Positions 29,253-36,996 of a stretch of DNA of 64,000 nucleotides are shown here, in pieces. The notes under the pieces were generated by a model. It made no database searches. It was given only the letters and a program-made list of their open reading frames with translations, and was not told where the DNA came from. The translations under genes were made by a program, and so were the position numbers. The DNA lies in contig NZ_SUPK01000002.1 in the NCBI RefSeq assembly GCF_005049045.1, forward strand, positions 124,001-188,000, given 5' to 3'. Within the stretch, counting starts at the first letter, position 1; each line of letters begins with the position of its first letter. This DNA comes from Cohnella pontilimi (GTDB taxonomy: Bacteria > Bacillota > Bacilli > Paenibacillales > Paenibacillaceae).

Positions 29253-29594
29253 TTATCGAATTTCTTTGATGCGGGCCGCTTTACCGCGCAGGTCGCGCAG
29301 GTAGTACAGCTTGGCGCGGCGGACTTTACCGCGGCGTGCCACTTCGATTTTCTCCAGACGCGGCGAGTGTACCGGGAAAGTACGCTCAACGCCTACGCCG
29401 TAAGAGATTTTGCGAACCGTGAATGTCTCGCTGATGCCGCCGCCGCGGCGTTTGATCACAACGCCTTCGAACAGCTGAACGCGTTCGCGGGAACCCTCGA
29501 CGACCTTCACGTGCACTTTCAGCGTGTCGCCCGGACGGAAGCTCGGCACATCCTTGCGAAGCTGCTCTTGCGTAATCGTTTGAATCAAATTCAT
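29253..29594 (-). CDS. rplS: 50S ribosomal protein L19
   Basis: 113-residue protein at the 30S-50S interface, full family length. It has the N-terminal [18 protein letters not shown] and the conserved [20 protein letters not shown] segments. It has its own promoter and leader (29595-29728) and a terminator, so it can be transcribed separately from trmD-rimM upstream. Confidence 0.98.
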   Translation of the reverse strand: MNLIQTITQEQLRKDVPSFRPGDTLKVHVKVVEGSRERVQLFEGVVIKRRGGGISETFTVRKISYGVGVERTFPVHSPRLEKIEVARRGKVRRAKLYYLRDLRGKAARIKEIR

Positions 29595-29699
29595 GGGGTA
29601 TTCCCTCCTTCCACCATAGACGTTCGTACCCCGCTCCCCGGATGCTCCATCCGGATCATGACGTGCAGAGGACCGCCCGACTAATACACAACAGTTGAA
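29595..29699 (-). ncRNA. Probable L19 leader (5' UTR of rplS)
   Basis: About 100 bases of structured transcript between the rplS promoter and the GGAGGG ribosome site; it contains a hairpin around GATCCGGATGGAGCATCCGG. Autoregulatory L19 leaders are known in low-GC Gram-positives. The assignment is by position and structure; no covariance model was run. Confidence 0.45.
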
Positions 29700-29728
29700 A
29701 TTTTAACATAACCAGCGCATAAACACAA
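29700..29728 (-). promoter_or_regulatory. Sigma-A promoter of rplS
   Basis: TTGTGT and TAAAAT separated by 17 bases on the minus strand, immediately after the end of trmD. Confidence 0.6.
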
Positions 29729-29756
29729 CGCTAAATTGCCGGAAATGCCGACGAAG

Positions 29757-30536
29757 TTACGGCCCGCCATCTTTCGGGCCGCGGCGCTCCTCATCCAGCC
29801 ACCTGCGTTCGGCCGCCGTCAAATCCGCGCTTTCCAGCAGGTCAGGTCTCCGGGCGAACGTGCGCAGTAACGACTGCATCCTCCGCCACTTTTCGATTTC
29901 CGCGTGATGACCTGACAAAAGCACATCCGGCACCTTCCATCCGCGGAACTCCGCCGGGCGGGTATAATGCGGATATTCCAACAATCCTTCGCTGAACGAA
30001 TCGGTAACAGCCGAGAGCTCGTTCCCGAGAACGCCGGGGAGCAGCCGCACCACCGCGTCGATGACCACCATGGCCGGGAGCTCGCCGCCCGTCAGCACAT
30101 AATCTCCGATCGACAGTTCGTCCGTGACGAGAAACTCGCGGATTCGCTCGTCGTAGCCTTCGTAGTGTCCGCAGATGAAAATGAGATGCGATTCCTCCGC
30201 CAGCTCCAGCGCTTTGGACTGTGTGAACGGCGTTCCCTGCGGACACATCAGAATGACGCGGGGCGATTTTTCACCGGCGGCTTTCCGCTCGCCTTCGTTC
30301 GTCGTCGCGCCTGTGACATGCTCCACGGCGCCGAAGATGGGCTCCGGCTTCAGAACCATGCCGCCGCCTCCGCCGTAAGGCGTATCGTCAACGGTGTTAT
30401 GCTTGTTCAAGGCAAAATCCCGGAAATTGACCGTGTTCAGCGACACAATGCCGCGCTCCTTGGCCTTCCCGAGAATACTGCTGCCAAACACGCCTTCGAA
30501 CATTTCCGGAAACAAGGTGAGCACATCGATTCGCAT
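29757..30536 (-). CDS. trmD: tRNA (guanine-37-N1) methyltransferase TrmD
   Basis: SPOUT-fold methyltransferase of about 259 residues making m1G37, which prevents +1 frameshifting. It has [13 protein letters not shown] at the N-terminus, the knot region [10 protein letters not shown] and [16 protein letters not shown], and an [10 protein letters not shown] segment. The gene overlaps the end of rimM. The start could instead be the GTG at 30542, two codons earlier, which is closer to the AAGGA site; the ATG is preferred by alignment with family N-termini. Confidence 0.96.
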   Translation of the reverse strand: MRIDVLTLFPEMFEGVFGSSILGKAKERGIVSLNTVNFRDFALNKHNTVDDTPYGGGGGMVLKPEPIFGAVEHVTGATTNEGERKAAGEKSPRVILMCPQGTPFTQSKALELAEESHLIFICGHYEGYDERIREFLVTDELSIGDYVLTGGELPAMVVIDAVVRLLPGVLGNELSAVTDSFSEGLLEYPHYTRPAEFRGWKVPDVLLSGHHAEIEKWRRMQSLLRTFARRPDLLESADLTAAERRWLDEERRGPKDGGP

Positions 30537-30538
30537 CG

Positions 30539-31060
30539 TCACAGCAGTCCTTCCATCAAATGCACCTTGACCGTTTTGGCCGCCACATCGACGTCAAGCA
30601 CCACGTCGTCGATGACGGGAAGCAGCAGCTCTTTGCCGCCCGGACGTTTGACGACCCAGACGTCGTTGGCGCCCGGCGTCAACACATCAGTAATGGTCCC
30701 AAGCGGCTCGCCTTCTTCGGTGACGACGCTGCAGCCGACAATATCCCGGACGTAATACTCCCCTTCGGACAACGGCACCCGGTCCGATTCGCCGACCTTC
30801 AAATCCCAGCCTTTAAATTTCTCAACCTCGTTGATTTCGTCGAAACCTTTGAGCTTCAAAATGTACACATTTTTCTGCTCCCGTGCGGTTTGAATTTCCA
30901 CGGTCACCGATTCGCCGGATTCCGGCGGGATCAGCAGCAGCTTGTTGCCGGATTTGAACCGGACCTCGGGAAAATCCGTCTGCGGCCATACCCGCACTTC
31001 ACCGCGCACCCCGTGCGTGTTCACGATTTTCCCGACATTCAGCAAACGATCTTCCGCCAC
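30539..31060 (-). CDS. rimM: Ribosome maturation factor RimM
   Basis: 173-residue 30S assembly factor that binds S19. It has an N-terminal RimM beta barrel ([19 protein letters not shown]) and a C-terminal PRC-barrel domain ([20 protein letters not shown]). The start is a GTG eight bases after AAAGGAGG; an open frame extends 17 codons further upstream. It overlaps trmD, and a terminator-like hairpin lies between it and khpA. Confidence 0.95.
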   Translation of the reverse strand: MAEDRLLNVGKIVNTHGVRGEVRVWPQTDFPEVRFKSGNKLLLIPPESGESVTVEIQTAREQKNVYILKLKGFDEINEVEKFKGWDLKVGESDRVPLSEGEYYVRDIVGCSVVTEEGEPLGTITDVLTPGANDVWVVKRPGGKELLLPVIDDVVLDVDVAAKTVKVHLMEGLL

Positions 31061-31129
31061 AGCGGCAGCCTCCTTTATCGTAAGAGCCGGTCTCATCCGG
31101 AAACCGCCCACTTATTCGAAGGTTCCACG

Positions 31130-31170
31130 AAAAAGGGGCCAGACATGCATGGCTGCATCCCTCGCCCCTC
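31130..31170 (-). terminator. Terminator or attenuator between khpA and rimM
   Basis: On the minus strand GAGGGGC and GCCCCT close a stem with an inner ATGCA/TGCAT stem, followed by TTTTT. No promoter is obvious between it and rimM, so partial read-through is likely. Confidence 0.6.
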
Positions 31171-31180
31171 TTCCGTGCTG

Positions 31181-31414
31181 TTATTCCGAAATGATGTCCA
31201 CGTTGACGCGTTTCCGCTCCTTAACCGCAGCGGAAGACACAACCGTGCGCAGCGCCTTGGCGATGCGCCCCTGCTTGCCGATAACTTTGCCGACATCGTC
31301 GGGATGAACGGAAAGCTCGTACACCAGGCCGCGCGCGTCTTCCTTGACCTGAATCTGCACGTCTTCCGGATGATCCACCAACGCCCGGGCGATAACCCGA
31401 ATCAGTTGTTCCAT
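31181..31414 (-). CDS. khpA: KH-domain RNA-binding protein KhpA (YlqC)
   Basis: 77-residue single KH domain with the GxxG loop in VIGKQGRIAKALR (about residues 43-55). KhpA-type proteins bind RNA, with KhpB, and affect cell division and envelope in other Firmicutes. The start is the ATG six bases after GGAGGA; an ATG two codons earlier abuts the ribosome site. It lies between rpsP and rimM, as in Bacillus. Confidence 0.92.
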   Translation of the reverse strand: MEQLIRVIARALVDHPEDVQIQVKEDARGLVYELSVHPDDVGKVIGKQGRIAKALRTVVSSAAVKERKRVNVDIISE

Positions 31415-31490
31415 GGCCATTCCTCCGGTTTCGTACCCCGCGTGACCGGATTCCGCCGGAACCGGAGGAATCGGTGAACGCTTAGGCAGA

Positions 31491-31763
31491 TTACTTCTGG
31501 AGCTTGGATTCGTGGAATTTCTTCATAACGCCCGCTTTGCTGAGCAGGTTGCGAACCGTATCAGAAGCTTGCGCGCCGTTTTGCAGCCATTTCAGAGCTT
31601 TTTCCTCGTCGATTTGCACTTGAGCCGGTTGAGCGACCGGGTTATAGATGCCGATCTCCTCGATGAAGCGGCCGTCGCGCGGCGAACGGGAATCGGACAC
31701 CACGACGCGGTAGAAAGGGGCTTTGTGAGCGCCCATACGCTTAAGACGAATGCGAGTTGCCAT
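31491..31763 (-). CDS. rpsP: 30S ribosomal protein S16
   Basis: 90-residue protein with the family N-terminus [20 protein letters not shown] and the motif [18 protein letters not shown]. First of the rpsP-khpA-rimM-trmD group; it follows ffh across a 107-bp gap that contains copy 3 of the 51-bp element. Confidence 0.98.
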   Translation of the reverse strand: MATRIRLKRMGAHKAPFYRVVVSDSRSPRDGRFIEEIGIYNPVAQPAQVQIDEEKALKWLQNGAQASDTVRNLLSKAGVMKKFHESKLQK

Positions 31764-31804
31764 TATACTTTCACCTCCTTATAAGGACTAAAAAGCAATG
31801 TTTT

Positions 31805-31864
31805 TCGGGGGCCCCCCCAAAAGTAATCGGAATAAACATCGAAGCTCAGCGTCACTTTTGGGGG
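31805..31864. repeat. 51-bp palindromic intergenic element, copy 3 (inverted)
   Basis: The core 31814-31864 is the reverse complement of copies 1 and 2. Read on the minus strand it starts CCCCCAAAAGTGACG, has CTTCGA in the middle and ends ATTCCGATTACTTTTGGGGG; a GGGGG/CCCCC block follows at 31807-31818. Located between ffh and rpsP. Confidence 0.85.
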
Positions 31865-31870
31865 ATAGTT

Positions 31871-33253
31871 TTAGAAAGGAAACTTCATGCCGCCCTTGCC
31901 GAACATGTTCTTCAGGGCTTTCATGCCGCCCTTGGGCCCTTTGCCTCCCGGACCCATCATGCTGGAAAACTGCTTCATCATCTTCTTCATGTCCTCGAAC
32001 TGCCGCAGCAGCCGGTTCACATCGGCGACCGTCGTGCCGCTGCCCGCCGCGATCCGCTTGCGCCGGCTGAAGTTGATGATGTCCGGCTTCAGCTTCTCAT
32101 TCCTCGTCATCGATTTGACGATCGCTTCGGTTCGGGCAATTTGTTTCTCGTCCACCTTGAAGTTCGGCATGTTCTTGATCTTGCCCATGCCCGGCATCAT
32201 GTCCAGCAGTTGATCGAGCGGCCCCATCTTCCGGACCTGCTCCATCTGCTCCAGGAAATCTTCGAGCGTAAAATCCGCCGTGCGCATTTTGCGCTCCATC
32301 TCCGCCGCCTTGTCCGCGTCGATGTTGGCCTGCGCTTTCTCAATCAGCGACAGCATATCGCCCATGCCCAAAATCCGCGACGCCATCCGATCCGGATGGA
32401 ACGGCTCGAGCTGGTCGATCTTCTCGCCCGTGGAGGCGAATTTGATCGGGCAGCCGGTGACCGCTTTGACGGACAGCGCGGCGCCGCCGCGGGTGTCTCC
32501 GTCCAGCTTCGTCAGCACGACGCCGGTGAGCGCCAGCTTCTCGTGGAAGCTCTGGGCGACGTTGACCGCTTCTTGACCGGTCATGGCGTCGACGACGAGC
32601 AGCACCTCGTCGGGCTTCACCGCTGCGTGGATATTTTGAATCTCTTCCATCAGCGCTTCGTCGATTTGCAGGCGGCCGGCGGTATCGATCAGCACATAAT
32701 CGTTGCCGTTATCTTTCGCATGCTGCACGCCTTGCTTAGCGATTTCGACCGGGCTCACCTGGTTGCCCAGCGTGAACACCGGCGTTCCGATCTGCTCGCC
32801 CAGCACTTGCAGCTGTTTGATCGCCGCAGGACGGTAGATGTCTCCGGCAACCAGCAGCGGCTTGTGGTTTTGCTTTTGAAGCAAGTTGGCCAATTTGCCG
32901 GTGAGCGTCGTTTTACCGGCGCCCTGCAGACCGGCCATCAGCACGACCGTCGGCGGCTTGCCCGCCTGGGCGAGCTTCGCCTGCGTGCCGCCCATGAGCT
33001 CAGTCAGCTCTTTGTTCACGATATCGACAACGACCATGCCCGGCGTGAAGCTCTTGAGCACTTCCTGCCCGACGGCCTTCTCTTTCACTTTGGCAATAAA
33101 ATCTTTGACTACTTTGAAGTTGACGTCCGCCTCCAGCAAAGCGAGCCGCACTTCGCGCATCGCTTCATTGACGTCCTCTTCGGTCAATTTGCCGCGGCCT
33201 CTCAGCTTGCCGAACACGTTCTGCAGCCGGGCGGTCAATCCTTCGAATGCCAT
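31871..33253 (-). CDS. ffh: Signal recognition particle GTPase Ffh
   Basis: 460-residue SRP54 protein. N domain (MAFEGLTARLQNVFGKLRG), G domain with GLQGAGKTTL, DTAGRLQIDEAL and TKLDGDTRGG, and a methionine-rich M domain from about residue 300 that binds signal peptides and SRP RNA. The start is at MAFEGL after AAGGGGGG; an open frame continues 44 codons upstream into ylxM. It is transcribed with ylxM. Confidence 0.97.
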   Translation of the reverse strand: MAFEGLTARLQNVFGKLRGRGKLTEEDVNEAMREVRLALLEADVNFKVVKDFIAKVKEKAVGQEVLKSFTPGMVVVDIVNKELTELMGGTQAKLAQAGKPPTVVLMAGLQGAGKTTLTGKLANLLQKQNHKPLLVAGDIYRPAAIKQLQVLGEQIGTPVFTLGNQVSPVEIAKQGVQHAKDNGNDYVLIDTAGRLQIDEALMEEIQNIHAAVKPDEVLLVVDAMTGQEAVNVAQSFHEKLALTGVVLTKLDGDTRGGAALSVKAVTGCPIKFASTGEKIDQLEPFHPDRMASRILGMGDMLSLIEKAQANIDADKAAEMERKMRTADFTLEDFLEQMEQVRKMGPLDQLLDMMPGMGKIKNMPNFKVDEKQIARTEAIVKSMTRNEKLKPDIINFSRRKRIAAGSGTTVADVNRLLRQFEDMKKMMKQFSSMMGPGGKGPKGGMKALKNMFGKGGMKFPF

Positions 33254-33278
33254 GATCCGTTCCCCCCTTTTCGTAAAC

Positions 33279-33623
33279 TCAGTCGCGCAGCCTCTTCGCT
33301 GTCTGGAGAAGCGGTTCCCGGTGGTTCTCCGGAAGCCGGCCGATCTGCGTTTCCAGCAAATCCAGCCCCGCTTGAAGCTTCTCATGACGGGCGGCCAAAC
33401 CCAGCTTTTCTTCGTAGCTTTCCAGCACCTGCTCGGCGCGCTTCAAATGCTCATAGACAGCCTGACGGCTAATATCAAAATCCGCGGCAATTTCACCCAG
33501 CGAATAATCGTCGTGATAGTAACATTTTAAAAACGTCTGCTGCTTCTCCGTCAACAACGGGCCGTAGAAGTCGAACAGCACGTTGATTCGATTCGTTCGT
33601 TCGAGTGCGTTCTCCCCGTGCAC
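33279..33623 (-). CDS. ylxM: YlxM (UPF0122) SRP-associated HTH protein
   Basis: 114-residue protein with a sigma-70 region-4-like helix-turn-helix ([23 protein letters not shown], in parts about 43-65). The family is regularly linked to ffh, and in streptococci YlxM binds SRP components. GTG start after AAGGGTG. It is directly upstream of ffh with its own promoter; in Bacillus ftsY is the next gene upstream, but here an efflux cassette intervenes. Confidence 0.93.
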   Translation of the reverse strand: MHGENALERTNRINVLFDFYGPLLTEKQQTFLKCYYHDDYSLGEIAADFDISRQAVYEHLKRAEQVLESYEEKLGLAARHEKLQAGLDLLETQIGRLPENHREPLLQTAKRLRD

Positions 33624-33690
33624 AAAGGTTCACCCTTTCGCCTTCGTTCTCTGACAAGGAAAACTGCTTTACACGTAAGTCACTTTTTCT

Positions 33691-33719
33691 ATGTTACGAG
33701 AAACGGAAGCCTATGTCAA
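33691..33719 (-). promoter_or_regulatory. Sigma-A promoter of ylxM-ffh
   Basis: A perfect -35 TTGACA and TAACAT separated by 17 bases, about 70 bases before the ylxM GTG and just downstream of the efflux-gene terminator. Confidence 0.7.
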
Positions 33720-33747
33720 GGAGAACTCCTTAACAGCTGCATATAAA

Positions 33748-33777
33748 GAAAAAACCAGCCGGCGGGACGCCGACTGG
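33748..33777 (-). terminator. Rho-independent terminator after the MFS gene
   Basis: On the minus strand CCAGTCGGCG, TCC, CGCCGGCTGG are followed by TTTTTT. Confidence 0.85.
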
Positions 33778-33794
33778 AGTATAAAGAACTTTTA

Positions 33795-35387
33795 TTATGC
33801 TTGGACTGCAGTACCTTCTTTGACCGTCACATTTTCCGTATGCGGCTTGGTTCTGCGGACAAAGAACGCTAGAAGCAGCGCGGCCACGGTCATCCAAGTA
33901 GCGATTTCGAAAGCGAAATTGATACCGTACACGGTAGCTTCGCGTTTAAACTCGATCATCTGCATCGCATGCTGCGGATCGATGTTGGCAGCAGCGAGCG
34001 TCTCCACGAATTTCGCCTTGTCGTCGGCATGCAATTGTCCCGATGCCAACAACTTGTCAAAGGCGACCACTTCTGCTTGCGGGATATGAGCCGCGGCAAT
34101 TTGATCCGTTCCGTTGGCGGTGGCGGAGCTGGAGAACATCGTGACCAAAAATGCCGTACCGAGCGCACCCGCCACGTTACGCAGCGTCTGGGACATTGCG
34201 GATCCGTGCGCGTTGAGGCGCTGCGGCAGTTGGTTCATGCCGGCGGTTTGAATCGGCATCATCAGGAACGACATCCCGAACATCCGCACGGTATACAGCA
34301 GAAGCATGTGGTTGTAGCTCGTATCGACCGTCAGATGACTCAGCTCATAAGTCGTGTACGTGGTGATGGCCAAGCCGAAGACAGCCAGCCAGCGGGCGCC
34401 GATTTTATCGAACAGCATGCCGGCCACTGGCGACATGACGCCCATGAGCAGCGCCCCCGGAAGCAGCAGAAGGCCGGACTTGAGCGGCGTAAAGCCCAGT
34501 ATCGTTTGAAGGAAAATCGGAAGAAGAATCATACCCGAGAACATCGCCATCGTGATGATCATGTTGATGACCGTCGTCAGCGAGAACATGTCGTATTTAA
34601 ACACGCGCAATTCGAGAATCGGTTTTTCCACCTTCAACTCACGCCACAAGAAAAGCAGCAAAAACAATACGCCGGCGGAGAGACTGAGGATGACGCGGGC
34701 GCTGTTCCATCCTTCTGTAGGATTGGCCGCGTCGCTGAATCCGTAAAGCAGCCCCCCGAATCCAAGGGTAGAGAAGATAATCCCCGGCAAATCCAGTTTC
34801 GGAGAGGAAAGCTTCGTGACATTTTTCATAGCAAAGCTTCCGTAGATCAGACCGAATACCGTCAGCGGCAGCACAATATAAAACAGGACGCGCCAAGAAT
34901 GATGTTCCACGACCCAACCGGACAAAGTCGGACCCACGGCCGGAGCGAAAATCATCGCCAGCCCCATCATGCCCATCGCTTTCCCGCGTTGTTCGATCGG
35001 AAAAATCGTCAGAAACACAATCGACATAAGCGGCATCAAGATACCTGCACCGGCAGCCTGGATCAGACGACCGGCGAGCAGCACTTCAAAACCGGGCGCT
35101 ACCGCGCAGATCAACGTGCCCACCGTGAATAGTCCTGTAGCTGCGATAAACAAGTGCCGGGTGGAAAACTTGTCGATCAAATAAGCGCTGATCGGCACGA
35201 GAATTCCGTTCACGAGCATATAACCTGTAATAAGCCACTGAATCGTGGTAGAGCTCACGTTCAGAGATTCCATCATTTTGGGCAAAGCCACGTTCAACAG
35301 CGTTTGACTCAAAATGGCCACAAACGCCGCGATAAGCAAGGACGCCACGATCGGGCCCTTTCTGAGTTGTTGTTTTACAGCTTCCAT
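33795..35387 (-). CDS. DHA2-family MFS multidrug efflux transporter
   Basis: 530-residue integral membrane protein with about 14 predicted helices. Family motifs include TTIQWLITGYMLVNGILVPI (motif D1-like region), LIDKFSTRHLF (motif A-like), RLIQAAGAGILMPL and GPTLSGWVVEHHSWRVLF (motif C, drug/H+ antiporter). The start is at MEAVKQQLRKG after GAGAGGA, one base after the MarR stop, so the pair is an operon. The substrate is unknown. The pair interrupts the conserved ftsY-ylxM link. Confidence 0.9.
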   Translation of the reverse strand: MEAVKQQLRKGPIVASLLIAAFVAILSQTLLNVALPKMMESLNVSSTTIQWLITGYMLVNGILVPISAYLIDKFSTRHLFIAATGLFTVGTLICAVAPGFEVLLAGRLIQAAGAGILMPLMSIVFLTIFPIEQRGKAMGMMGLAMIFAPAVGPTLSGWVVEHHSWRVLFYIVLPLTVFGLIYGSFAMKNVTKLSSPKLDLPGIIFSTLGFGGLLYGFSDAANPTEGWNSARVILSLSAGVLFLLLFLWRELKVEKPILELRVFKYDMFSLTTVINMIITMAMFSGMILLPIFLQTILGFTPLKSGLLLLPGALLMGVMSPVAGMLFDKIGARWLAVFGLAITTYTTYELSHLTVDTSYNHMLLLYTVRMFGMSFLMMPIQTAGMNQLPQRLNAHGSAMSQTLRNVAGALGTAFLVTMFSSSATANGTDQIAAAHIPQAEVVAFDKLLASGQLHADDKAKFVETLAAANIDPQHAMQMIEFKREATVYGINFAFEIATWMTVAALLLAFFVRRTKPHTENVTVKEGTAVQA

Positions 35388-35388
35388 A

Positions 35389-35832
35389 TCACGATTCCTC
35401 TCTAGCTTTTTGCAAAATTTGTACGATCTGGCCATGGATGCGGAGCAACTGATCGACATCCTCTTCCGGCAGTGACAGCAGCGGCGACAGTCGATCCAAC
35501 AGCCTCTCGCTTGTGACCTCCACCAACCGTTCTCCCTCCGGACTCAGTTTCAGCACCACGGCACGCCGGTCTGTTTCGAGCCGGTCTCGCTCGATCAAGC
35601 CCGCGTGGACGAGACGATCGACCACCCCGCTGGCCGTACTGGCCCCCGTATGCATCAGCTCGCTGAGCTCGTTCAGCCCGATCATCGGATACTGCTTGAG
35701 CAAACGGAGCACCAAATGCTGGATTTGCGTGGTACCGCAGGCTTCCGCTTCCCTGCGAGTCGTTTGGAAAAACGTCTGGTTGAGCTCCCTAAGCGAATTC
35801 GAAATCCGGACTATCGGATTTTGTTCCTCCAT
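35389..35832 (-). CDS. MarR-family transcriptional regulator
   Basis: 147-residue winged-helix repressor. The recognition region IGLNELSELMHTGASTASGVVDRLVHAGLI is followed by the wing RRAVVLKLSPEGERLV. It is one base upstream of a DHA2 efflux gene, the usual local-repressor arrangement. A perfect palindrome overlapping the start of the transcript (35858-35873) is the likely autoregulatory operator; an inducing ligand cannot be inferred. Confidence 0.92.
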   Translation of the reverse strand: MEEQNPIVRISNSLRELNQTFFQTTRREAEACGTTQIQHLVLRLLKQYPMIGLNELSELMHTGASTASGVVDRLVHAGLIERDRLETDRRAVVLKLSPEGERLVEVTSERLLDRLSPLLSLPEEDVDQLLRIHGQIVQILQKAREES

Positions 35833-35857
35833 TTCCTCCCATCCTTCGTACCCGAAT

Positions 35858-35873
35858 ATTTCGCATACGAAAT
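35858..35873. promoter_or_regulatory. Likely MarR operator
   Basis: Perfect 16-base inverted repeat ATTTCG-CATA-CGAAAT directly abutting the -10 box of the marR promoter, about 25 bases before the ATG. Confidence 0.65.
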
Positions 35874-35902
35874 ATAATACAATCCGCCCGAATGCGAGTC
35901 AA
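35874..35902 (-). promoter_or_regulatory. Sigma-A promoter of the marR-efflux operon
   Basis: TTGACT and TATTAT separated by 17 bases on the minus strand, immediately preceding the palindromic operator. Confidence 0.7.
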
Positions 35903-35926
35903 CAAATGATTAAACCTCTCAGAAGC

Positions 35927-35967
35927 AAAAAAAACCGCATGTTTCCGTTTACATGGGAAACATGCGG
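35927..35967 (-). terminator. Strong terminator after ftsY
   Basis: On the minus strand a perfect 12-bp stem CCGCATGTTTCC / GGAAACATGCGG is followed by eight T. It isolates the marR cassette from smc-ftsY. Confidence 0.93.
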
Positions 35968-35977
35968 TACATTTACT

Positions 35978-36976
35978 TTAGTTTGCTTCGTTTTCCTCCA
36001 CCGTGCCTGCCAAGCCGGCAAACAGCGCATGAACGAATTGCTCGGCGTCGAATTCCTGAAGATCGTCCATTTGCTCGCCCAGTCCGACGAATTTGACGGG
36101 CAGCGCCATTTCGTTGCGGATCGCGATGACGATTCCGCCCTTCGCCGTGCCGTCGAGCTTCGTGAGCACGAGGCCCGTAACGCCGGTCTTCTCGCCGAAC
36201 AGCTTCGCTTGCTGCAGCGCGTTCTGGCCGGTCGCGGCGTCGAGGACGAGCAGTGTCTCATGCGGCGCGCCGGGGATTTCGCGCTGGATTACCCGATGGA
36301 TTTTGGCCAGCTCCTCCATTAGATTCACTTTATTTTGCAGCCGACCCGCGGTATCGCATAGCAGTACGTCGACGTTCCGGCGTTTGGCTTCCTGTGCCGC
36401 GTCGTACATGACCGCCGCTGGATCGGACCCGGCTTCCTGTCGGATCACGTCAACCCCAACCCGTTCTCCCCATACCTGCAGCTGTTCGATCGCACCTGCG
36501 CGGAACGTGTCGCCGGCGGCCAACAACACCGATTTTCCTTGCTGCTTAAAGCGCCAAGCCAATTTGCCGATCGTCGTCGTTTTGCCGACGCCGTTCACGC
36601 CCACGAACAAAATGACCGTGATGCCGCTCGAATTGGTGCGCAATCCGGCATCTTCCCCGCCGCCTCTCAGCATGTTCATCAGCTTTTCGGACAAAATCGG
36701 CTGCAATTGCGAAGGCTGCTCGATTTTCCGTTTCTTGACTTCCGCGCGAAGGTCGTCCATCAATTCCATGACCGTGTTCACGCCGACATCCGCGCCGATC
36801 AAAATCTCTTCCAACTCTTCATAGAAGGCTTCGTCGATTTTTTGACGCCGCGTGAACAGCTCGGCCACACGATCCGTGAATACCGATCGAGTCTTGGCAA
36901 GCCCATCCTTGAACTTGCTCGTGACCGCCTCGGTCTTGCTCGCAATGCTTTCCTTCAATCGTTTAAAAAAGCTCAT
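35978..36976 (-). CDS. ftsY: SRP receptor GTPase FtsY
   Basis: 332-residue membrane-targeting receptor that docks SRP-ribosome complexes. It has a short N-terminal amphipathic region (MSFFKRLKESI), an N domain with YEELEEILIGADVG, and a G domain with GVNGVGKTTTIGKLA, DTAGRLQNK and TKLDGTAKGG. It lacks the long acidic A domain of enterobacterial FtsY, as in Bacillus. It follows smc by 20 bases and ends in a strong terminator. Confidence 0.97.
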   Translation of the reverse strand: MSFFKRLKESIASKTEAVTSKFKDGLAKTRSVFTDRVAELFTRRQKIDEAFYEELEEILIGADVGVNTVMELMDDLRAEVKKRKIEQPSQLQPILSEKLMNMLRGGGEDAGLRTNSSGITVILFVGVNGVGKTTTIGKLAWRFKQQGKSVLLAAGDTFRAGAIEQLQVWGERVGVDVIRQEAGSDPAAVMYDAAQEAKRRNVDVLLCDTAGRLQNKVNLMEELAKIHRVIQREIPGAPHETLLVLDAATGQNALQQAKLFGEKTGVTGLVLTKLDGTAKGGIVIAIRNEMALPVKFVGLGEQMDDLQEFDAEQFVHALFAGLAGTVEENEAN

Positions 36977-36996
36977 TCGGGTACCTCCAAACCGGG

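Noticed and set aside
31757-33472. 571-codon plus-strand open frame
   Set aside because: Antisense to ffh and ylxM, which carry clear GTPase and HTH motifs.
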